A DNA stretch of 64,000 nucleotides, taken from Microtetraspora sp. NBRC 16547. Its GTDB lineage: Bacteria; Actinomycetota; Actinomycetes; Streptosporangiales; Streptosporangiaceae. Within the stretch, counting starts at the first letter, position 1, and every line of letters starts with the position of its first letter. Positions 10,745 through 17,204 of this stretch are shown here, one piece after another. Below the pieces are notes generated by a model. It worked only from the letters and a program-made list of their open reading frames with translations, made no database searches and had not been told where the DNA came from. A program made the position numbers and the translations under genes. Where the stretch lies: positions 310,001-374,000 of the forward strand of contig NZ_BSSE01000004.1 in the NCBI RefSeq assembly GCF_030268965.1, given 5' to 3'.

Positions 10745-10930
10745 TCGGCCCACTGGCCGTAGGCGATCAAAGATCGAGTGAGGGGCCGGTCGGTCGTGCG
10801 GTTGGGTCAGATCACGGCGGTCGCGCGGGGATGCGCTGGGCGATGCGGACGGCATGCCCAGCGGAATGCGCCCGCGTCGTACTGTTCGATCCGGGGAAGT
10901 CGCCCCGGGGGAGTCAACGCGGGGAAGCCG

Positions 10931-11530
10931 TCAGGGGCGGAAAGCCTTGAGCGTGATGTCGACGAGAGCGTCGGCGTACTCGGCGGTGAGCGGCCCTGAG
11001 CGGTGCAGCCACCGCTGGTAGAGGGGGGCGTAGAGCACTTCGAGCACCAGGTCGAGGTCGGCGTCCGCCGCGAGCTGGCCGGCCTCCTGCGCACTGCGCA
11101 GCCGGGCTTTCTTGGCGTCGTCCACGGGACGGGCCAGCTTCTCCCGGTACTGGGCGGCGAGGTCGGAATCGTTGATGATCTCCGAGTTGAGCGCCCGGAT
11201 CGGCGCCTCGAAGTCCGGGTCGGCGAACTCGGCCACCGTCGCGCGCATGACGAGCTTGAGATCGGCCTCGATGTCGCCCGTGTCGGGCAACGCCGTCCCC
11301 TCCTCCTCGGGGTTCCCGCTGAGCGCGAGGAAGGAGTCGAAGACCACGGCTCCCTTGGACGGCCACCACCGGTAGATCGTCTGCTTGCCCACGCCCGCAC
11401 GGGCGGCGATGGCCTCGATCGAGACCTTCGCATACCCCATCTCGGAGATCAGCTCGCGAGCGGCGGCAAGGATCGCCTGCCGCGACCGCTCGTTGCGGCG
11501 GGCGGGGTTCGGCTTCTTCGCGTCCGGCAT
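10931..11530 (-). CDS. TetR family transcriptional regulator
   Basis: 199 residues with a clear N-terminal TetR HTH (SRQAILAAARELISEMG, then VSIEAIAARAGVGKQTIYRW) and a TetR_C-type ligand domain ending LYQRWLHRSGPLT. It is divergent from the short-chain dehydrogenase, and two copies of a GAGACGGATCG motif lie between them, so it is the predicted repressor of that gene and of itself. Confidence 0.93.
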   Translation of the reverse strand: MPDAKKPNPARRNERSRQAILAAARELISEMGYAKVSIEAIAARAGVGKQTIYRWWPSKGAVVFDSFLALSGNPEEEGTALPDTGDIEADLKLVMRATVAEFADPDFEAPIRALNSEIINDSDLAAQYREKLARPVDDAKKARLRSAQEAGQLAADADLDLVLEVLYAPLYQRWLHRSGPLTAEYADALVDITLKAFRP

Positions 11531-11550
11531 GGGTCGAGGCTACTACCAAA

Positions 11551-11631
11551 ACGAGACGGATCGGTTCGTCTTGACAGTGTTGGCATATCGGCGCAAACTG
11601 GAGCAGCACCGAGACGAGACGGATCGTCTCG
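11551..11631 (+). promoter_or_regulatory. SDR promoter flanked by two TetR operators
   Basis: Operator 1 (11551-11573) reads ACGAGACGGATCG then GTTCGTCT and abuts TTGACA (11571-11576). After a 17-nt spacer comes CAAACT (11594-11599) as a weak -10. Operator 2 is the 17-bp palindrome CGAGACG-GAT-CGTCTCG (11615-11631), 24 nt before the SDR GTG. Both sites share ACGAGACGGATCG. This is the usual layout for a TetR repressor and the gene it controls. Confidence 0.65.
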
Positions 11632-11654
11632 ATATGAGAAGGAGCTGAGGCCCT

Positions 11655-12476
11655 GTGACGACCGGAAAAGTATGGTTCATCACCGGCGCTTCCCGGGGCC
11701 TGGGCAGGGCGTTCACCGAAGCCGCCCTCGCCGCCGGAGACCGTGTCGTAGCCGCCGCCCGCGATGTCGAGCCGCTCGCGGACCTGGCCGCGAAGCATCC
11801 GGACGGTCTCGTACGGCTTCCGCTGGACGTCTCCGACCGCCAAGCCGTGCGCGTAGGTGTGGACCAGGCCGCGGCCGCCTTCGGCAGACTCGACGTGGTG
11901 GTCAACAACGCCGGCGGGCTGTTGTACGGCATGGTGGAGGAGGCCACGGAGGAGCAGATCCGGGCCCATCTCGACGTCAACTTCTTCGGTGCGGTCTGGG
12001 TGGCCCAGGCTGTGGTCCCTCACCTGCGGGCGCAGGGGTCGGGTCGCATCCTGCAGATCACCTCGATGGGCACCGCCGGCGGCATGGCCTCCGTCGGGTT
12101 CTACGGCGCCGGTAAGGCGGCGCTCGACTCGCTCAGCGAGGCGCTCGCGATGGAGGTCGAGCCGTTCGGCATCAAGGTCACCATCGTGCAGATGGGCGGC
12201 TACGACACCGGGCTGTTCACCACCGGCACCACGGCGACCACGCCCCAACCGGCTTACGAGGCCCTGAGAGCCAAACTTGCGGAGATGTGGGGTGAGGACG
12301 CCGGCCCGGACCCGAGCACGGCCGCGCCCGTCATCATGAAGCTGGCCGCACTGCCGGACCCGCCCCGGCGGCTGATCCTCGGAAGCCGGTCCTATGACCT
12401 CGTCCAGGAGATGGATCACGCTCGAACCGAGCTGTACCGCGCCTGGGAGCACCTCAGCCGGATGGCTCCGGGCTGA
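11655..12476 (+). CDS. short-chain dehydrogenase/reductase (classical SDR)
   Basis: NAD(P)-dependent oxidoreductase, 273 residues. The cofactor motif is TGASRGLG (residues 10-17), then NNAGG, the catalytic Ser in ITSMG and the Tyr-x-x-x-Lys pair as FYGAGKAAL. AARD after the second strand suggests NADP(H). The GTG start follows AGAAGGAG. The substrate is unknown. Divergent TetR regulation suggests induction by a small molecule. Confidence 0.93.
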   Translation: MTTGKVWFITGASRGLGRAFTEAALAAGDRVVAAARDVEPLADLAAKHPDGLVRLPLDVSDRQAVRVGVDQAAAAFGRLDVVVNNAGGLLYGMVEEATEEQIRAHLDVNFFGAVWVAQAVVPHLRAQGSGRILQITSMGTAGGMASVGFYGAGKAALDSLSEALAMEVEPFGIKVTIVQMGGYDTGLFTTGTTATTPQPAYEALRAKLAEMWGEDAGPDPSTAAPVIMKLAALPDPPRRLILGSRSYDLVQEMDHARTELYRAWEHLSRMAPG

Positions 12477-12558
12477 CCCGAGGCGACGGCTGCGGCTCCT
12501 CGCCCGGCCCTTGATCGCCTGCGGCCGCTGAGCGGACTTCTCGGCTAGGGTGTCGGGC

Positions 12559-12615
12559 ATGGGTAGCGCATGTTGCGCATTTTGCGCAGCTTTCATGAGG
12601 CCCCGCCGCGCCTAG
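12559..12615 (+). CDS. possible leader peptide upstream of erm-like gene
   Basis: ATG 12559 opens an 18-residue frame, MGSACCAFCAAFMRPRRA, ending in a TAG at 12613-12615. That stop sits in the loop of a 7-bp GC hairpin (12602-12622). A -10-like TAGGGT (12546-12551) is 7 nt upstream, so the transcript could start at or next to the ATG. Ribosome stalling within a short leader is an established control mechanism for erm genes. The Cys-rich composition is unusual. No conservation data are available here, so this is a candidate only. Confidence 0.4.
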   Translation: MGSACCAFCAAFMRPRRA

Positions 12616-12677
12616 CGGCGGGCTGACCCTCACATCTTCCAGCTCCGCCGCACATCGGGAGTCCTCGCCGGTGCGGC
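12602..12677 (+). promoter_or_regulatory. two hairpins in erm-like gene leader
   Basis: Hairpin 1 is CCCGCCG (12602-12608) with CGGCGGG (12616-12622), whose loop contains the leader peptide stop. Hairpin 2 is GCCGCAC (12647-12653) with GTGCGGC (12671-12677) and a 17-nt loop, ending 45 nt before ATG 12723. Neither has a U-run, so translational control is more likely than termination. Confidence 0.45.
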
Positions 12678-12722
12678 AGTTCCATGCTGCCCGGCTCCGA
12701 TCAGCCAGCGCGGAGCAGACCC

Positions 12723-13442
12723 ATGCCCCAGCCCTATCCGGGCGGCCGACACGAGCTCGGCCAGAACTTCCTCGTCGACCCTATGGTGATCGCCGACATC
12801 GAACGGCTCGTCGCGCGTACGACCGGACCGATCGTGGAGATCGGTCCCGGAGACGGCGCCGTCACCCTGCCGCTGAGCAGGTCAGGGCGGCCGATAACCG
12901 CCGTGGAGATCGATCCGAGGCGCGTCTGCCGCCTGGAGCGGCGCACCCCCGAGAACGTGTCCGTGGTGAACGCGGACGCCCTGCGTTTCCGGTTCCCCCG
13001 GCATCCGCACGTCATCGTCGGGAACCTTCCGTTCCACCTGACGACCTCCATCCTGCGCCGCCTTCTCGCGGAAACCGGCTGGCACGCCGCCGTGCTGCTG
13101 GTGCAGTGGGAGGTGGCCCGCCGCAGGGCGGGTGTGGGCGGGGCCAGCCTGCTCACCGCGAGCTGGTGGCCGTGGTACGAGTTCGAGGTGCACTCACGGG
13201 TCCCGGCCCGATCCTTCCGGCCGGTGCCCTCGGTGGACGGCGGGCTGCTCACCATGGTCCGCAGGGGGACCCCGCTCGTCGCCGACCGCGCGCGGTACCA
13301 GGACTTCGTCAGGCAGGTCTTCACCGGGCGGGGACGTGGCCTGCGGGAGATCCTCCACAGGAGCGGGCGGATCGACGGGCGGCGCTCCGCGACTGGCTGC
13401 GCGCCGGCCGCGTGTCGCCGTACGCGCTGCCGAAGGATCTGA
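12723..13442 (+). CDS. erm: Erm-type 23S rRNA adenine N6-methyltransferase, frameshifted 3' end
   Basis: SAM-dependent methyltransferase of the Erm/KsgA family, expected to methylate 23S rRNA A2058 and confer macrolide-lincosamide-streptogramin B resistance. Visible are the N-terminal GRHELGQNFLVDP, SAM motif VEIGPGDGAVTLPLS, ITAVEID, NADALRF, and catalytic NLPFHLTTSILRR. ATG 12723 matches the short N-terminus of Erm proteins; ATG 12684 is in frame. After GRIDG near 13380 the frame ends in an Arg-rich tail at 13442. The expected Erm C-terminus (RAALRDWLRAGRVSPYALP then KDLT) continues in the frame one base back, ending at 13507. One base therefore seems lost, by mutation or sequencing error. 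The core is complete, so activity may survive. Confidence 0.82.
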   Translation: MPQPYPGGRHELGQNFLVDPMVIADIERLVARTTGPIVEIGPGDGAVTLPLSRSGRPITAVEIDPRRVCRLERRTPENVSVVNADALRFRFPRHPHVIVGNLPFHLTTSILRRLLAETGWHAAVLLVQWEVARRRAGVGGASLLTASWWPWYEFEVHSRVPARSFRPVPSVDGGLLTMVRRGTPLVADRARYQDFVRQVFTGRGRGLREILHRSGRIDGRRSATGCAPAACRRTRCRRI

Positions 13443-13552
13443 CCGCCGAGCTCACCACAGCCGGTGCCGCCGAACACCCGTCGCCACGGCGTCGCTCACG
13501 AAGCTGATTCCCGTCCGGCGAGATCGTGGGAGGGCGCGGGGACTTGGTGACC

Positions 13553-13570
13553 GGTCAGACACGACCTAAG
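13553..13570 (-). repeat. 18-bp repeat, solo end of MITE-like element
   Basis: GGTCAGACACGACCTAAG is the exact reverse complement of 23746-23763, the left end of a 108-bp inverted-repeat element. Here it stands alone 46 bp after the frameshifted erm frame, as a remnant of a longer element or a target scar. Confidence 0.5.
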
Positions 13571-13673
13571 GGTTTTCCACACGGCCGGGGGTTTCCACAG
13601 GACGGTGTTCGGGAGAGGAGGGCCGCTCGCCGCGCTGACAGCCTGGGCCTTCGTCGTCCAGTGGAGGGTGCCC

Positions 13674-14522
13674 ATGTCCGCCAAGATCCTGCTGCCGGTG
13701 GCCGCCTCGGTGAGCGCCGCCTACGTTGTCGCCGCTCCGGAGGAGCCCGTTCCCGCCGGGGCCGTCGCCGAGCTGGTGGAGGCCTTGCCCCCGGAGGTCG
13801 AGCTGCGGGTCGAGGAGATCGACGGCACCGATCCGTCCCTCGCCCACGCGATCAGGGTGCTCTCCTGCCCGGACTGCTCGCCCGACGTCGACCCGCTTGT
13901 CGCGGTCCTGCTGGAGATGGCGAAGGGCCACCTCCGCGTCACCTGTACGGCTCCGCCGGGCTGGCCGCCCAGCCACCTGCACTGGTGCGCCCTGGCGACC
14001 GACCGCCTGGCGGAGCTCACCGGTGGGGCCCGCCTCGATCCACGGAGACCCAGGGTGCTGCCGGACCCGTGGCGCCCGGGGCCGTTTCTTACCCGCGAGG
14101 ATTTCGCCGTCGGAGACTGGGTGTCGGTCGGCTTCGCCGTCGGCGACGATGATCGGTGCGTCATGCGTACGAACGGCCTGTCCTGGCTCGGCCTGCCCGA
14201 GCTCCGGGCCGCAAGGCTCACGGGCGGCCAGCTGCACGGCTGGCTGCACCTCTTCAACGGCCTGGGCCACGTGCTCGCCTCGGCGCTCTTCGACCGGCCG
14301 CCGGGCCGCCGGGGTGTCGAGATCTCGGCGGAACAGGTGGTGACCACCGCCGACGTCGCGGCGGCGCATCGCGTGTCACGGCCGGTGCGGCAGGAGCGGG
14401 CCGTGATCCGGCTGCGGCACGACCCGCGCACCCGCGATCTCTCCGTGCTGGCCCCCGCCGAGTTCGCCGGCCGGGAGGCCGACTGGCGCGAGCGCGTCGC
14501 GGAGGCCATGTGCGCGGAGTGA
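13674..14522 (+). CDS. hypothetical protein
   Basis: 282 residues that I do not recognise. ATG 13674 has GGAGGG 5 nt upstream, which rules against the longer open frame from 13605. The N-terminus (AKILLPVAASVSAAYVVAAP) is weakly hydrophobic. A cysteine pair CPDC near residue 62, a Trp-rich GWPPSHLHWCALATD, and a later VGDWVSVGFAVGDDDRCVMR are the notable points; none forms a known site. The mixed alpha/beta composition suggests a soluble protein. It converges with the Clp-N gene. The C-terminal 60 residues are Arg-rich. Confidence 0.75.
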   Translation: MSAKILLPVAASVSAAYVVAAPEEPVPAGAVAELVEALPPEVELRVEEIDGTDPSLAHAIRVLSCPDCSPDVDPLVAVLLEMAKGHLRVTCTAPPGWPPSHLHWCALATDRLAELTGGARLDPRRPRVLPDPWRPGPFLTREDFAVGDWVSVGFAVGDDDRCVMRTNGLSWLGLPELRAARLTGGQLHGWLHLFNGLGHVLASALFDRPPGRRGVEISAEQVVTTADVAAAHRVSRPVRQERAVIRLRHDPRTRDLSVLAPAEFAGREADWRERVAEAMCAE

Positions 14523-14586
14523 TGCGGGTGATGTCGCGTGGCCGTCCGGGGAGTCGCCGGCCCGTGGCGCGGTTTTGCGGCGGGCT

Positions 14587-15153
14587 TCAGCGGAGCCGGC
14601 GTTCCAGCTCGGTCCGGAGGGTGGCGACGTCGATGCCCGAGCCGCTGATGATCCGCGCACCGAGGCCCTCCGCCTCCCGCAGCAGGCCAAGCAGGATATG
14701 GCCGTCTTGGATGGCCTTGCTCTTGAGCGCGAGCGCCTCGCGCAGGGACAGTTCGAGGGCCTTCTTCGCGCCTGCGTCGAAGGGGATATGGCGGCCGCTG
14801 GCCAGCACGCCGCGATGGTTCCGGCTCGGCGCGCGATCGAGGGCGCCGGGCCCGAAGCTCGCCTCGATCCTCTCCCGCACCGCCGCGAGGTCGATGCCGA
14901 TCGTCTCCAGAGCCTCGGCGTCCAGGTCTCCGCCCGGGGAGTTCGGGCCGGGAAGGGCCTGGAGCACGGCCGCCTCCGCCCGCTCCAGGGTGAGGCCGTG
15001 CTCGTTCAGGAGCTGTGCTGACAGCGTGTCCGGCTGCCCGAGAAGGCCGAGCAGGAGATGCTCGGTGCCGATCCTCCGGTGCTGCAGTCGCCGGGCGTGC
15101 TCTTGCGCCTGGGTCACCGTCTGCCGCGCGTTCGTGGTGAACCGTTCGAACAT
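14587..15153 (-). CDS. Clp N-terminal double-domain protein
   Basis: 188 residues consisting of two ClpN repeats and no AAA+ ATPase domain. It starts MFERFTTNARQTVTQAQEHA with RIGTEHLLLGLLGQ in repeat 1 and FDAGAKKALELSLREA with IQDGHILLGLLREAEG in repeat 2. In ClpC these repeats bind adaptors and substrates, so a stand-alone copy may act as an adaptor or decoy for ClpC/ClpP. It follows the small HTH gene with a 2-bp gap and shares its promoter. Confidence 0.9.
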   Translation of the reverse strand: MFERFTTNARQTVTQAQEHARRLQHRRIGTEHLLLGLLGQPDTLSAQLLNEHGLTLERAEAAVLQALPGPNSPGGDLDAEALETIGIDLAAVRERIEASFGPGALDRAPSRNHRGVLASGRHIPFDAGAKKALELSLREALALKSKAIQDGHILLGLLREAEGLGARIISGSGIDVATLRTELERRLR

Positions 15154-15155
15154 GC

Positions 15156-15389
15156 CTACTTCTCCCGTCTCAGTAGTCCCCGCCCGCCCGCGTACTTCTT
15201 GTGGACCGCCTGCCTGGTGACGCCCAGCAGGGTGGCGATCTCCTGCCAGGACCAGCCCTCGGCCCGCGCGTTCTCCACTTGCAGTGCTTCAAGCCGCTCG
15301 ACCAGCACCCGCAGGGCCCGGACGGCCCGCAGTCCGATGCCGGGGTCGCGGCTGCCGGCATCACTGGCCAGCTGCGCCGTGTCGTTCAT
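15156..15389 (-). CDS. small helix-turn-helix protein
   Basis: 77 residues: a coiled stretch (AVRALRVLVERLEALQVENA) followed by an HTH, WSWQEIATLLGVTRQAVHKKY, whose second helix is the recognition helix. It heads a two-gene operon with the Clp-N protein. The ATG lies 2 bp from a pair of 17-bp operator-like repeats that also contain the -35 and -10 boxes, so self-repression is very likely. It may sense protein-folding stress through its partner, which is inference. Confidence 0.88.
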   Translation of the reverse strand: MNDTAQLASDAGSRDPGIGLRAVRALRVLVERLEALQVENARAEGWSWQEIATLLGVTRQAVHKKYAGGRGLLRREK

Positions 15390-15391
15390 GA

Positions 15392-15436
15392 TGTCAACCT
15401 AGGTTTACGTCGCGCAGATGTCAACCCAGGTTTACA
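15392..15436 (-). promoter_or_regulatory. leaderless promoter embedded in two operator repeats
   Basis: Two direct copies of TGTCAACC(T/C)AGGTTTAC start at 15392 and 15419, 27 bp apart. The first contains the perfect palindrome AACCTAGGTT. On the minus strand the distal copy supplies TTGACA (15419-15424), followed by exactly 17 nt and TAGGTT (15396-15401) inside the proximal copy. Only 6 nt separate the -10 from the ATG, so the mRNA should be leaderless and a bound repressor would cover both promoter boxes. Confidence 0.78.
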
Positions 15437-15491
15437 TCCGGCCACGCGACACGCGGTCGGGAAAATCGTTTGCCGGGCCGGGGAGCGGCCT

Positions 15492-17201
15492 GTGAGCCTT
15501 GAAGACGCCATGCTCTCCTTGCCAGTCGCCGATCCCGGCGTTCCCGATGCCCGAAGTCCCATCCGCTACCTGTTGTGGGTCGCCGGCGCCCAGCGAGCTC
15601 CGCTCCTGATCGGCATCTGTTTCGCCATCCTGTGGTGGCTGGGGCAGGCCCTCGTGCCCGCCGCGCTGGGCAGCGCCGTCGACGCCCTGTTGTCGGCGGA
15701 CACGGGCGCTCTGGTGCGCTGGTCCCTCGTCCTGCTCGGGCTGGGCGTCGTGCAGGCGGTCGCGGGCGTCCTGCGACACCGGTTCGCCGTGTTCACCTGG
15801 TTGGCCGCGGCGTACCGCACGGTCCAGGTCACCTCGCGGCAGGCCACCCGGCTGGGGGCGACCCTGCCGAAACGGCTCTCGACCGGCGAGGTGGTGAGCG
15901 TCGGCAACTCCGACATCGCCCACATCGGCAACGCGATGGACATCCTGCTGCGCGGCACCGGAGCGGTCGTCGCCATCACGACGGTGACGGTCATCGTGAT
16001 CAAGACGTCGCTGCCGCTCGGGCTCATGGTGCTGATCGGTGTGCCGGTGATGGCGGTCGCCGTCGGCCCGCTGCTCAGGCCGTTGCATCGCCGCCAGCAC
16101 CTACAGCGCGACCTGCAGGGCGAGCTGGCCACGCGGGCCTCCGACATCGTGGCGGGCCTGCGGGTGCTCCGCGGCATCGGCGGCGAGCGGGTGTTCGCCG
16201 ATCGCTACCGCGAGGAGTCGCAGCGGGTGCGGCGGGCCGGAGTCCGGGTGGCCTCGGTCGAGTCGGTGCTCGAAGGCGCCCAGATCCTGCTCCCCGGACT
16301 GCTCATCGCCTGCGTGACCTGGCTCGGCGCGCGGTTCGCGCTCGCCGGCGAGATCAGCGCGGGCCAGCTCGTCACCTTCTACGGCTACGCGGTGTTCCTC
16401 ATCGCGCCGCTCCGTACGCTCACCGAGGCGGCCGACAGGATCACCAAGGGACACGTGGCGGCCCGCCGGGTCTGCCGGATCCTCGCGCTGGACCCGGAGT
16501 TCACCGGAGGCGACGCCGGCATGCCCTCTGGCGGCGACCTGCACGACGAGAAGTCCGGCCTGACGGTGCGCCGAGGACTGCTGACCGCGGTGGCGGCGGC
16601 GGTACCTGAGGACGCGATCGCGATCGCCGACCGGCTCGGGAGGTACGCGCCCGGAGAGGTGACACTGGACGGCAGGCCCTTGGCCGACCTGCCGATGGCG
16701 GAGGTCAGGCGGCACATCCTCGTCGCGGACAACGCGGCCAAACTCTTCACCGGCCGTCTGCGCGACGAGCTGGACATCACCGGCACGGCCTCCGACGAGT
16801 CGGTGCGGCTCGCCCTGACGGCCGCCTGCGCGGAGGACGTCGTGGAGGCGCTGCCCGATGGCCTGGACGCCCATGTGGCCGAGTCCGGCCGCGAGTTCTC
16901 CGGCGGCCAGCAGCAGCGGCTGCGCCTGGCCAGGGCGCTGGTCACCGACCCCGAGATCCTGATCCTGATCGAGCCGACCAGCGCGGTGGACGCGCACACC
17001 GAGGCGCGGATCGCCGAGCGGCTGGGGCGGGCGCGCGCGGGCCGCGCCACCCTCGTCTGCACGACCAGCCCGCTCGTCCTCGACCACGCCGACCTCGTCC
17101 TCTTCGTGGAGGACGGCAAGGTGCGGGCCGAGGGCACTCACCGGGAACTGCTCGCCGCGGAACCCGCGTACCAGTCCACGGTCACCCGAGGGGAGGAGTA
17201 G
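15492..17201 (+). CDS. ABC exporter half-transporter with degenerate Walker motifs
   Basis: 569-residue membrane-ATPase fusion: six-helix ABC exporter domain (about 25-320) then an ATPase domain (from about 345). The ATPase domain lacks any P-loop: the strand is followed by GLLTAVAAAVPEDAIAIAD where GxxGxGKS is expected. Walker B reads ILILIEPTSAVD with Ile in place of the usual Asp, and the H-loop His is missing (CTTSP). The signature FSGGQQQR (from Phe469) is intact. It can thus contribute its signature to the partner's ATP site but not bind ATP normally. GTG 15492 has GGGGAG 6 nt upstream. The partner gene begins 3 bp later. Confidence 0.92.
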   Translation: MSLEDAMLSLPVADPGVPDARSPIRYLLWVAGAQRAPLLIGICFAILWWLGQALVPAALGSAVDALLSADTGALVRWSLVLLGLGVVQAVAGVLRHRFAVFTWLAAAYRTVQVTSRQATRLGATLPKRLSTGEVVSVGNSDIAHIGNAMDILLRGTGAVVAITTVTVIVIKTSLPLGLMVLIGVPVMAVAVGPLLRPLHRRQHLQRDLQGELATRASDIVAGLRVLRGIGGERVFADRYREESQRVRRAGVRVASVESVLEGAQILLPGLLIACVTWLGARFALAGEISAGQLVTFYGYAVFLIAPLRTLTEAADRITKGHVAARRVCRILALDPEFTGGDAGMPSGGDLHDEKSGLTVRRGLLTAVAAAVPEDAIAIADRLGRYAPGEVTLDGRPLADLPMAEVRRHILVADNAAKLFTGRLRDELDITGTASDESVRLALTAACAEDVVEALPDGLDAHVAESGREFSGGQQQRLRLARALVTDPEILILIEPTSAVDAHTEARIAERLGRARAGRATLVCTTSPLVLDHADLVLFVEDGKVRAEGTHRELLAAEPAYQSTVTRGEE

Positions 17202-17204
17202 GCG

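Noticed and set aside
9530-10855. 441-codon minus-strand frame across both reductase genes
   Set aside because: It is internally repetitive only because the plus-strand genes are paralogs.
13569-13602. two DnaA-box-like TTTTCCACA/TTTCCACAG sites
   Set aside because: Only two imperfect sites without other origin features or dnaA/dnaN genes.
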